Shown one piece after another: positions 1 through 7,900 of a DNA stretch of 13,587 bases. The stretch comes from Bacteroidota bacterium. Its GTDB lineage: Bacteria > Bacteroidota > Bacteroidia > Bacteroidales > JAADJA01. Both the position numbers and the translations under genes were made by a program. The notes under the pieces were generated by a model. That model saw only the letters and a program-made list of their open reading frames with translations, was not told where the DNA came from and searched no databases. The stretch spans positions 1 through 13,587 of the forward strand of contig JAJRTT010000233.1 in the NCBI GenBank assembly GCA_024278155.1, given 5' to 3'. Position 1 is the stretch's first letter, and every line of letters begins with the position of its first letter.

Positions 1-744
1 AAAAGCCATAAACAAATTACCGATGGCTATCAATATTCGGTAGGCAATGAGGACGTGAACGTGTATTTCAACGAATTTGATTTTACCGAAGCCCATCTTG
101 GGTTCAGGTATGCCTTTCGCGAAAAGTTTATCCGCAATATGCGCAAGAAGGTTTCGCTCGGCACCAAATACCCTGTCCTTTGGTTTCAATACACAAGGGG
201 TTTGAAGGGTGTCCTTGATGGGGACTTTGATTATAACCGTTATGACCTGAAAATCGAAAAATCTTTTTACACCAATTATTGGGGCAAAACTTCGCTAAAA
301 CTCGCTGCCGGATATGTGGATGCCGATATTCCCCAAACCAACCTTTATTACGGAAATGCAAGTTATCGCTCCTTTACGCTTTTTGCCCCCAACAGTTTTG
401 CGACCATGCGGATGAACGAGTTCCTTTCCAATAAATACGTATCACTTTATTTTACCCACGATTTTGGAAAACTCCTGACGGGAAAGGGGAAGTTCCAGCC
501 CGAATTGGCCTTTGCCACGAATGTTGGGTTTGGCTGGCTCGATTTTCATAAGAACCATCATGGCGTTGATTACAAAACAATGGAAAAAGGTTTTTACGAA
601 TCGGGCTTACTGGTTAACAATATCCTTGATATGATGGGTCTGTATTCTCTTGGGCTTGGGGTTTTTTACCGTTACGGCCCTTACACTTTCCCTGATGTAA
701 AGGACAACCTCGGCGGCAAGATTACGATTACTTTTGGATTTTGA
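1..744 (+). CDS. DUF5686-family outer-membrane protein, C-terminal part
   Basis: The reading frame is open from base 1, so this is the 3' end of a longer gene whose start lies outside the window; about 247 residues are visible. The sequence is rich in alternating aromatic and polar residues, as in outer-membrane beta strands, and ends in a strand with a terminal phenylalanine (KITITFGF), the usual C-terminal signature of outer-membrane barrels. Phrases such as YTRGLKGVLDGDFDYNRYDL and FATMRMNEFLSNKYVSLYF resemble the C-terminal barrel of Bacteroidota DUF5686 / carboxypeptidase-like regulatory-domain proteins. The family assignment is from memory of these motifs. The function is unknown beyond an expected outer-membrane location. 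The stop is TGA, which matters for reading frr downstream. The radical SAM gene begins 30 bases later on the same strand, probably in one operon. Confidence 0.75.
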   Translation, partial: KSHKQITDGYQYSVGNEDVNVYFNEFDFTEAHLGFRYAFREKFIRNMRKKVSLGTKYPVLWFQYTRGLKGVLDGDFDYNRYDLKIEKSFYTNYWGKTSLKLAAGYVDADIPQTNLYYGNASYRSFTLFAPNSFATMRMNEFLSNKYVSLYFTHDFGKLLTGKGKFQPELAFATNVGFGWLDFHKNHHGVDYKTMEKGFYESGLLVNNILDMMGLYSLGLGVFYRYGPYTFPDVKDNLGGKITITFGF

Positions 745-774
745 TTCGGTATTATTTGATTAATATTGCAAAAT

Positions 775-1785
775 ATGTCATTGCACGATACGATCAATAT
801 ACTCTCAAAGCTAAACTTTAAAAGGCTATGGAACCTTATTCTGTTACAGTTGAGCTATGTGTTGGCACTTTTCGCAAAAAAGAAAACGCATTGGGGCATG
901 CCTGTGAGTATTTCCGTGGAGCCAACAACTTCCTGTAATTTACGATGTCCTGAATGCCCTTCGGGTTTGAGGCAATTTTCCCGCAATACAGGAATGTTGG
1001 GTTTGGATTTGTATAAAAAGGTTCTTGATCAGTTGGGCGATACGTTGATGTATATGATTTTGTATTTTCAGGGAGAACCTTATCTAAACCCGGAGTTTTT
1101 CAATTTTGTGGAAATGGCCCATAAAAAGCGGATTTATACGGCCACCTCCACCAATGCCCATTTCCTGACGGATGAAAACTGTCGGAAATCCATTGAGTCC
1201 GGGCTCGACCGTTTGATAATTTCCCTGGATGGCATTGGTCAAGAGGCTTATTCATCTTATCGAATTGGCGGAAGATACAATCGTGTGATTGAAGGAATTG
1301 GGAATATCGTGAAATGGAAAAGGCAACTCAAATCCAAAACCCCTCACGTGATTGTCCAGTTTTTGGTACTGAAAACCAATGAGCATCAAATGGATGATGT
1401 GAAGAAGTTATGTGATGATCTGGGTGTGGACGAATTGCAGTTCAAAACGGCCCAGGTTTACGATTACAAAAACGGCAGCCCTTTGATCCCGACCATTGAC
1501 AAATATTCGCGTTACAGGCAAAAAACCGATGGGACATGGGAATTCAAGAGCAAGCTGCCCAATAAGTGCTACCGGATGTGGAGCGGTTGTGTGATCAGTT
1601 GGGACGGGCTTGTGGTCCCCTGCTGTTTTGACAAGGATGCAAAATACCGTCTGGGTGAAATGAAGGATAGGTCGTTTAAGGAAATCTGGAAAAGCGATAA
1701 GTACAATAACTTCAGAAAAAAGGTTTTCACGAAAAGGGCCCGGATTGATATTTGCCGGAACTGTTCGGAAGGGATGAAATTATAG
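775..1785 (+). CDS. Radical SAM/SPASM domain protein
   Basis: A 336-residue radical SAM enzyme. Cys54, Cys58 and Cys61 (CNLRCPEC) form the CxxxCxxC motif that binds the [4Fe-4S] cluster used to cleave S-adenosylmethionine. YFQGEP at about 97-102 takes the place of the GGE motif. The C-terminal half has Cys265, Cys272, Cys283, Cys284, Cys327 and Cys330 in a SPASM/twitch-like arrangement (SWDGLVVPCCFD, then CRNC), expected to hold one or two auxiliary clusters. SPASM enzymes often modify peptides or other macromolecules, but no substrate is evident here. ATG at 775 is preferred over TTG at 766; residues 1-40 are basic and hydrophobic (NLILLQLSYVLALFAKKK) and might contact the membrane. It follows the DUF5686 gene by 30 bases, so its substrate could be linked to the envelope (inference). 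Confidence 0.88.
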   Translation: MSLHDTINILSKLNFKRLWNLILLQLSYVLALFAKKKTHWGMPVSISVEPTTSCNLRCPECPSGLRQFSRNTGMLGLDLYKKVLDQLGDTLMYMILYFQGEPYLNPEFFNFVEMAHKKRIYTATSTNAHFLTDENCRKSIESGLDRLIISLDGIGQEAYSSYRIGGRYNRVIEGIGNIVKWKRQLKSKTPHVIVQFLVLKTNEHQMDDVKKLCDDLGVDELQFKTAQVYDYKNGSPLIPTIDKYSRYRQKTDGTWEFKSKLPNKCYRMWSGCVISWDGLVVPCCFDKDAKYRLGEMKDRSFKEIWKSDKYNNFRKKVFTKRARIDICRNCSEGMKL

Positions 1786-1814
1786 TGGTCGGACATGCCA
1801 TCTTTCATGAGTTT

Positions 1815-1846
1815 CCCATGCCTTCAGGTAAGGGTTTTGGCATGGG
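1815..1846. terminator. Hairpin between convergent genes, probable bidirectional terminator
   Basis: Perfect 8-bp arms CCCATGCC and GGCATGGG enclose a 16-nt loop. It sits in the 62-base gap between the stops of the radical SAM gene (+) and the anti-sigma gene (-). There is no long U-tract on either side (TTTA on plus, AAAC on minus), so termination is inferred mainly from the position. Confidence 0.55.
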
Positions 1847-1847
1847 T

Positions 1848-2096
1848 TTAGGTGTTATTCAATTCCTCCAATATCCTTTCTTTTGAATCTCCCGGGAATT
1901 CCTTCACTACCGTATCGTCCAATGCTTTTATATTTGAATTGATGAAATCGTTTTGTTTTTCAAAAAGAGCGCAAAATTTGCACATACTGAGGTGCATCAT
2001 CAACCGTATCCGGTCATAGAATTTCAATTCTTCGGCATCTCTTTTCATAATTAGTTCACTTGCATCTTTGCACGATAACATTAATCCCATTTTCAT
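1848..2096 (-). CDS. Small zinc-binding anti-sigma factor-like protein
   Basis: An 82-residue protein 75 bases downstream of an ECF sigma gene on the same strand. His35, Cys39 and Cys42 (HLSMCKFC) form the HxxxCxxC motif of zinc-containing anti-sigma (ZAS/zf-HC2) domains, with an earlier Cys9 that could be a further ligand. There is no transmembrane segment, so this would be a soluble cytoplasmic anti-sigma domain without a sensor region. The expected role is to bind the neighbouring sigma factor and hold it inactive; the partner is inferred from gene order. ATG at 2096 was chosen; a TTG two codons upstream is the alternative. The stop is TAA. Confidence 0.72.
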   Translation of the reverse strand: MKMGLMLSCKDASELIMKRDAEELKFYDRIRLMMHLSMCKFCALFEKQNDFINSNIKALDDTVVKEFPGDSKERILEELNNT

Positions 2097-2143
2097 CTTC
2101 AATTAATTTGTAGTTTAGTTTGTAGCAATAAATATATCAATTT

Positions 2144-2159
2144 AGGAATCTTCATTCCT
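2144..2159. repeat. Short perfect hairpin between sigma and anti-sigma genes
   Basis: Arms AGGAAT and ATTCCT with a CTTC loop lie in the 75-base gap between the sigma stop and the anti-sigma start. No U-tract follows on the minus strand. It could influence mRNA processing or the ratio of the two proteins, but it is short and may be chance. Confidence 0.35.
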
Positions 2160-2171
2160 GATTTGAAGTTC

Positions 2172-2750
2172 TTAGCTGTTCACCCATTTTACTTCCATAC
2201 ACTTTCTGAGTTGGAGTTTTGCGCGGTGGATAATAACCCAATAGTTGGACGAGGTGATTTTTAATTCCTTACAAATATCCTCCGATTTGATATCATCAAA
2301 ATGTTTCATTGTAAAAGCAATCCTTTGTAGTTCGTTCAAGCGTTTCAGGCAATTGTTCAAAATATCGTAAAACTCTTTTTGCTCGATGGTTTCGTTGTAA
2401 TTGATATGCCATTTTTGGGGTTGGTCGGTCTTGTTCCATTTTCCGTTTTTGTCAAAATAATCTTCCACCGACCGCAAATCATCAAGGCTTTCTTTATGGT
2501 ACTGTCGTACTTTTTTCAGGTAATGATCAATGATTTTATTCTTTAAAATAGCAGTCAGCCAAGTGCTTTCCTTGCTGCGCGATTCAAAATTTTTGATGTT
2601 GCGGAGTGCCGCAACAAATGTGTCCTGTACAAGGTCCTCGGCAATATGTTGGTCGTTTACACGGGTAATGGCATAATTGAAAAGGTAGTCGGCATGGCTC
2701 TTGAAAAGTTCCGATACCCTTTCTGAATCCGTTTTTGTTTGATCTGACAT
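2172..2750 (-). CDS. ECF-type RNA polymerase sigma factor
   Basis: A 192-residue sigma-70 family protein of ECF size. Region 2 spans about residues 14-80 (LFNYAITRV, AEDLVQDTFVAALRNI, STWLTAILKNKIIDHYLKK). Region 4 spans about 130-185, with LNELQRIAFTMKHFDD followed by a helix-turn-helix (SEDICKELKITSSNYWVIIHRAK). The linker is somewhat long and contains a charged insert (about residues 90-115). It should direct RNA polymerase to a small regulon and be restrained by the anti-sigma protein encoded just downstream. It is divergent from pyrH. A TAnnTTTG element on the minus strand lies about 40 bases upstream of the ATG. No target promoters can be named from this window. Confidence 0.9.
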   Translation of the reverse strand: MSDQTKTDSERVSELFKSHADYLFNYAITRVNDQHIAEDLVQDTFVAALRNIKNFESRSKESTWLTAILKNKIIDHYLKKVRQYHKESLDDLRSVEDYFDKNGKWNKTDQPQKWHINYNETIEQKEFYDILNNCLKRLNELQRIAFTMKHFDDIKSEDICKELKITSSNYWVIIHRAKLQLRKCMEVKWVNS

Positions 2751-2788
2751 TTGAAATAATTTATGTCCTGGGTTTGAAATTGAATCCT

Positions 2789-2796
2789 CAAAGATA
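2789..2796 (-). promoter_or_regulatory. Bacteroidota -7 element upstream of the sigma gene
   Basis: On the minus strand this reads TATCTTTG, a full match to the Bacteroidota primary-sigma -7 consensus TAnnTTTG, 38 bases upstream of the sigma ATG. No TTTG is seen at the usual ~20-base distance upstream, so the -33 element is missing or weak. Confidence 0.5.
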
Positions 2797-2839
2797 AAAA
2801 TGTTTTGCTTAAGCTGAATAATCCAACAGAATTAATATT

Positions 2840-2847
2840 TACCTTTG
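2840..2847 (+). promoter_or_regulatory. Bacteroidota -7 element upstream of pyrH
   Basis: TACCTTTG matches TAnnTTTG and lies 28 bases upstream of the pyrH ATG, which gives a short leader. No clear -33 TTTG is seen at the usual spacing. With the minus-strand element at 2789-2796 it makes the 125-base sigma/pyrH gap a divergent promoter region. Confidence 0.55.
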
Positions 2848-2875
2848 GCTACTAAAATTGAAAAACAATAAGAAC

Positions 2876-3583
2876 ATGAAATACAAAAGGATACTGTTAA
2901 AACTAAGTGGGGAGGCATTGATGGGCGAAAAGCAATATGGCATTGACCCGCAACGTCTCGCTGATTATGCAGCCGAAATTAAGACAATCGTGAACCAAAA
3001 TGTTCAAGTGGGCATTGTGATTGGCGGTGGGAATATTTTTCGTGGGTTGCAGGGTGCTTCCGAAGGATTCGACCGTGTGCAGGGCGATTATATGGGAATG
3101 TTGGCCACGGTCATCAACAGCCTTTCATTGCAAGGTGAGCTGGAAAAGCAGGGTGTGAAAACGGCTTTGCTAAGTAGTTTTCAAATCGGGCCTGTATCGG
3201 AGCTGATGAGCCGCCGCCGTGCAATTGATTACCTGGAACAAGGGAAGGTGGTCATTATTGGGGGCGGGACCGGAAACCCCTATTTTACGACCGATACAAC
3301 TTCCGTCCTCCGTGGTTTGGAGATTGAAGCGGCTGTTTTCCTGAAAGGGACGCGTGTGGATGGCGTTTATACCGCCGATCCCGAAAAAGACCCTAAAGCC
3401 ATTAAATATGAAAACATTTCTTTTGATGAAGCTTACGAAAAGCAATTGAAAATCATGGACCTAACGGCCTTTACCATGTGCCGCGAAAATGATTTCCCCA
3501 TCATTGTTTTCGATATGAACCAAAAAGGCAACCTGATGAAAGTTGTGGAAGGTGAAAATGTGGGGACATTGGTTTCTGGGTAA
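2876..3583 (+). CDS. pyrH: UMP kinase
   Basis: A full-length 235-residue bacterial UMP kinase of the amino-acid kinase fold. It phosphorylates UMP to UDP with ATP in cytoplasmic pyrimidine nucleotide synthesis. Visible motifs in order are KLSGEAL near the N-terminus, GGGNIFRG (about 51-58), GDYMGMLATVIN (uridylate site), GGGTGNPYFTTDTT, LKGTRVDGVYTADP and MDLTAFTMC. No residue looks disrupted. ATG 2876 matches the family start (MKYKRILLKLSGEA); an in-frame TTG at 2858 is less likely. In Bacteroidota pyrH is commonly followed by frr. Here a foreign-looking 339-base remnant separates them, beginning at the base after the TAA stop and in the same reading frame. Confidence 0.97.
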   Translation: MKYKRILLKLSGEALMGEKQYGIDPQRLADYAAEIKTIVNQNVQVGIVIGGGNIFRGLQGASEGFDRVQGDYMGMLATVINSLSLQGELEKQGVKTALLSSFQIGPVSELMSRRRAIDYLEQGKVVIIGGGTGNPYFTTDTTSVLRGLEIEAAVFLKGTRVDGVYTADPEKDPKAIKYENISFDEAYEKQLKIMDLTAFTMCRENDFPIIVFDMNQKGNLMKVVEGENVGTLVSG

Positions 3584-3922
3584 ACTTTTGACTTCCCTGA
3601 AGAAGCTTTACGTGAAGCATTATTGAATGCCCTGATACATAAGGATTATTCCAGTTCAAACCCAGTTCAAATAAGTGTTTACAGCAATTGGATGATGATA
3701 TACAATAATGGGAATTTGCCAGAAGGTTGGACTATTGAGACCCTTAAACAGAAACATACTTCTGAACCGCCCAATCCCGATATTGCCAAGGTTTTTTTTC
3801 GTGCCGGATATATTGAGGTATGGGGGAGGGGAGTCAAAAACATTCTGAAGGAGTTTTCCAGGGTCAGGTTTCCAATATTACCTTTCTCTTCGCCTGACTT
3901 ATTAAAAACCCCTTGTTATTAA
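3584..3922 (+). pseudogene. Remnant of a RecG-like/AlbA-type ATP-binding regulator
   Basis: The 112 codons immediately after the pyrH TAA, in the same frame, translate to a piece of the HATPase_c_4 region found at the C-terminus of AlbA_2/RecG-like putative transcriptional regulators. Recognisable parts are FDFPEEALREALLNALIHKD, then YNNGNLPEG, NPDIAKVFFRAGYIEVWGRG and VKNILKEF. The N-terminal AlbA_2 DNA-binding domain and first half of the protein are absent, and there is no family-like start codon; the first ATG is at 3623, inside the motif. After about KEF the sequence loses resemblance and ends at TAA. This looks like a degraded fragment left by insertion or recombination between pyrH and frr. 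A product from ATG 3623 (99 aa) is possible but would lack much of the fold. Confidence 0.72.
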
Positions 3923-3960
3923 ATAAATAATGTTGGAAGCCGTTAATCATGGATAATTTT

Positions 3961-3968
3961 TATTTTTG
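3961..3968 (+). promoter_or_regulatory. Candidate -7 promoter element upstream of frr
   Basis: TATTTTTG fits TAnnTTTG and is 26 bases upstream of the frr ATG. The nearest upstream TTG (3933-3935) is at a longer than usual spacing. An own promoter would let frr be expressed although the remnant separates it from pyrH. Confidence 0.45.
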
Positions 3969-3994
3969 CATTTGAACTATAAAATGAATTTACC

Positions 3995-4558
3995 ATGTTA
4001 GAGGAATGTCAATTCGTATATGATTTCACCCAGGAAGGGATGGAAAAAGCAGTGGACCACCTTGAAAAGGAGTTCCAGAAAATAAGGGCCGGCAAAGCTA
4101 CACCCGATATGTTGAAAGGCGTGGTAGTGGATTATTACTGAACCATGACCCCGATAAGCCAAACTGCAAATGTATCAACGCCCGACCCGCGGCAAATTAT
4201 CGTCCAGCCTTGGGACAAAAGCATTATCGGACTGCTGGAAAAAGCTATAATTGATGCAAACCTTGGACTTAACCCTCAAAATGAAGGTGAGGTCCTTCGT
4301 ATTAAAGTCCCTGTTGTGACCGAAGAACGAAGGAGGGAATTGGTGAAACAGGCCAAAGTTGAGGCCGAAAACTCAAAAATAGCCATCCGAAATGTGAGGC
4401 GTAGTGCCAATGATGAAGCGAAGAAATTAGAAAAAGAAGGAATACCTGAGGATGATGTGAAAAGATTGCAGGACGATATCCAAAAACTCACCGATAACTT
4501 TATCGAAAAGGTTGATAAACAATTTGAAGCCAAAGACAAGGATATTATGACTATTTAA
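3995..4558 (+). pseudogene. frr: Ribosome recycling factor with an in-frame TGA at codon 49
   Basis: From ATG 3995 the sequence encodes a full-length ribosome recycling factor (187 codons before the TAA), except that codon 49 is TGA (4139-4141). Before the TGA come FTQEGMEKAVDHLEKEFQKI, RAGKATPDML and VVVDYY; after it come TMTPISQTANV, IIVQPWDKS, LGLNPQNEGEVLRI, TEERRRELVKQAK and IRNVRR. The TGA falls where RRF proteins have the near-invariant glycine of the YYG motif, one base from GGA. All other parts look intact, with no frameshift. RRF, with EF-G, splits terminated ribosomes and is essential in bacteria. Restart at ATG 4145 would give 137 residues lacking the first helix of the three-helix bundle. 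The stop may be a base-call error, a true mutation with another copy elsewhere, or recoded. TGA ends other genes in this window. Confidence 0.9.
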
Positions 4559-4814
4559 TGAACTATCCAATTTCACTAAATGGAAGGCATGAAGGAAATA
4601 AAAAATCCCGATTCCCCCAATTTATATTAAAGGAATATTCAATGTGATCCTCAAAAACACCGTGGTTACCTGTATTTCGGGCCTTGTCAAATAACCGGTC
4701 CCGATAGGGGGTCAACAAAGGAATCTGGATTTGCGGTAACCTATGTATTGATTTGTCTGGTGTAACCTGTTTCAACAAAGACAATGCGAACAAAGTCTTT
4801 AAGTGCTTGTATAT
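4559..4814. other. Non-coding gap between frr and the protease terminator
   Basis: No gene is supported here. A minus-strand open frame (4563-4823) has no recognisable motif or coding character and overlaps the protease terminator. No convincing terminator for frr is seen. Confidence 0.5.
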
Positions 4815-4841
4815 AAAAAACACCCGGCATATTGCCAGGTG
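4815..4841 (-). terminator. Rho-independent terminator of the S8 protease gene
   Basis: Read on the minus strand, arms CACCTGGC and GCCGGGTG enclose a 5-nt loop with one internal mismatch and are followed directly by six T residues (plus bases 4815-4820 are all A). It starts about 80 bases after the protease stop, in the right orientation. Confidence 0.8.
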
Positions 4842-4922
4842 AATCCTTTCACATCATTGGAGATGCTACATTTGCTTCTTCGGCTCTTTCATGGGAAATT
4901 ACTTGGTAAGAGCCCCAAAACC

Positions 4923-7900
4923 TTACTGTGGCACATTACTGGCCTTGCCTATGTTTGGCACGTAGCTTTCGTCTTTATCGGGGTTGCCCACCTGTCCGTC
5001 CATATCAAAATCACTGGTATTATATCCGTTGGTGCCAGCTTGTCCTGCCCAAATTGACTTGTCGGCTGGATTTACATTGCCGTTGGCATCGGCATCAGCT
5101 GCAAACATTCCGTAAACGCCCACCCCCAGGTTTTTTTGTGAGCCGGTACCATACGCCTGGCCCTCCCCGGTCGAAAAATCATAATTGTAAATGCCCCCTG
5201 AGGGAACTAAAGGAAAAGCCGAGATTATCGAAATATGGTTACGTTGGTAAACAACCACATAAAGGTTGTTCGACAAGGTTGTGGTAAATCCCAGTATTGG
5301 GTTTCCGTCCATTCCGACCACTTTTCCATCATTGCGCAAAAATGCTGCCTGTCGTCCAATACTTGTTGCTGCGGTCGCCAATTCCACGGAAGTTGCATCC
5401 CTGATATCTATGAGTGCCCAGTCAACAATATCCGTGGGGATGCTCGTTGCGCTTTCTGTGCCGTTGTAATTCCATGGGCTTACGTTGAACGGTTGCGATA
5501 AAGGTAAAATGGCATTGATACCGGTATTCATGAGCGGGCCGTTGAACGGGCCTTCAAGGAAAAAGCTGATATCAACATTGATTACGGGGTCCTGGACATT
5601 GATATAGTCAACTTTTGTTTCCGTATCGTTCCCGGCTGAATTGCCCACAGTAAGGTCAACAGTATAATTTCCGGCAGCATTGAACTGTACCTGTGGGTTT
5701 TGGGAGTTTGCATTTGTGCCTCCAACATAAGTAATTGTTGAAGGTGTAAATACCCATGCCCATGTGTCGGGGCTGTTTGTGGAAAGATCGGTAAAACTAA
5801 GGATTTCATCCACCACAGGATTCGTGTTGTCTGCTTCAAAGTCAGCAACAGGAGGGTAATCAGAAACCTGGATGGTCAAATCACCTGAACCTGAATTTGA
5901 GCCAAAACCACCTATTTGCACGTAATAAGTTATGCCTATGGTAACAGACAATTCAATACTGGATTGTATGCCTGAACAAACCGGGCCATTGTCATCATTA
6001 CAAGCTAGTTCGGTTCCGCCACAAGCGTCCCATATTGTTAATCGTGTATCGTAGGAGCTTCCGCAAAGATCGAATGAAGCAATTCCAGAGGACGATGGGG
6101 TATAGGCATACCAAATATCAATTGGGGGATCTCCGCCACAACTGGGTTGTGCCCCGCTTACCGAGGCTTCGCTTGTATCAAAGGCCAAATCGCTTACTTC
6201 ACTTATGGCAATAGCATTGCTGCAATCATCACTCGGTGTAGCAACATCAAAAGACCACTCAAGCGTAAAATCACCCGATCCCGATCCAAAACCGGCAATG
6301 ATGAACCAAACCCTTTCTGTTGAGCCTGTATTGTTTGACCAACTTATGGGCGTAAGGTCATTGTCATCAATACATCCTATTTCGATATCCCCAGGGCAAT
6401 TGCCTCCATACCTCATTGTATGCCTCGAGTCGAAGTTGTTCCATGATTGCCATATATTGATTTTAGTACCGGAAGGGACGTCAACATAAAAAACCCTATC
6501 GGGGGATGATCCCATGGAGCAAATATCAAAATTATTGATATAGTCGGTAGTTGTCCCGTTAAATGGGCTTGTGAGCGTTGACAAATCCTGTGCACTAGCG
6601 CAATTGTCCCCGAGGCCTGCGATCACATTTATGGTATAATCTTCCACCTCCCCATCAAACCCGGTTTCACAAGGCCCTGCGTATCCTGAAAAGCTAGTGG
6701 TAACCCGCATGATCGTGTTCCCCAATACAGCCCCTGTGGGGACACTAATGGAAAGAGGGGAATAACTTGAAGGTTCATTGTCGCCATTATAGGCCGAACC
6801 AAGGTCGTACTCTTCCCCCGCATCCAAAAAATCACAATCTTGGTTCCAATCGATCCATACCTTGGAAAATACCGAATAGGCACCATCTGTATTTATGTTC
6901 AGGGAAAGGTCGTATGTGAGTCCTTTGGTGACCTCTGTTGAAATGGAAGTATAATCGTTGTAGGCGGCGGGTTTTAACGATGCATTGTTTATGGTATTAA
7001 AATTAACGAGTCTTGTACTTGTTTGGTAGTTCATGTTCCCATATGAAGGGCAATTTGAACAATCAAAAACGGTTATGTGCTTCGTCTTGGTTTCTGTATC
7101 TGTTGAAGCTCCATCGCCTATTGTAAGTGAAACATCATAAATGCCAGAGGTATTATAGGAAATTGTATGGGGGCCGGCGGTATTGGCCGAAGAAGGAGTA
7201 CCACCGGGAAACGACCAGGAATAATTTAGGATAGGATCGGGCCCGAATGATAAATCATTAAAAACTACTGTATTGCCAGTTATAATAGTGGTTGGCGTTC
7301 CTTCAAAATCAGCTGTTAATCCAAGATAGGCCTGTGTTTGTTGCAATGCTTGAAAGGCATTCAAACGCCCTGTGCCAAGCTGGCCGATATACCCGGGGTT
7401 CACCCCATCAATGTCGTCTGTTGTGCTACTTATAATATTGGCAACATCGCTTGGCGAAAGTGAACCATAGCCCAGCGAAACTATTAGTGCAGCTACGCCC
7501 GAGGCGTGTGGGCAGGCCATGGACGTCCCTTCCATAAAGCCATACGAATCACCTGAAAGTGTGCTAAATATACCCTTTTGTTCTACTACGTTGGTTTCGC
7601 CGCCCGGGGCAGAAATGTCCACCCAGCTTCCATAGTTGGAATAATAGGCCTTGATATCCTGATTGGTCGTGGCGGCAACGGCAAATGTACCTGAGTAATA
7701 AGCCGGGTAATAGTTGTTGGAAGATGCGTAATTGGCAGCGGCAAAAATTGTTATCCCCCCGTTTACCATTGCGGCACCACCTCCGTTTGCGTTAAAATAG
7801 TCTATCGCATCCAATACGCTCTGATCGTATGTGTCTGGTGATGAATATGTCCAACTGTTCTGTGAAATACACGCTCCGTTGTCAGCGGCGTAAACAGGGG

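Noticed and set aside
3995..4558. Genome-wide reassignment of TGA to glycine, as in Gracilibacteria/SR1
   Set aside because: TGA ends the DUF5686 (742-744), lipoprotein (10791-10793) and KTSC (12521-12523) genes at sensible places, and no other internal TGA is seen. The gene content is Bacteroidota.
4563..4823. 86-residue minus-strand frame downstream of frr
   Set aside because: No recognisable motif, no leader, and its start lies within the protease terminator.
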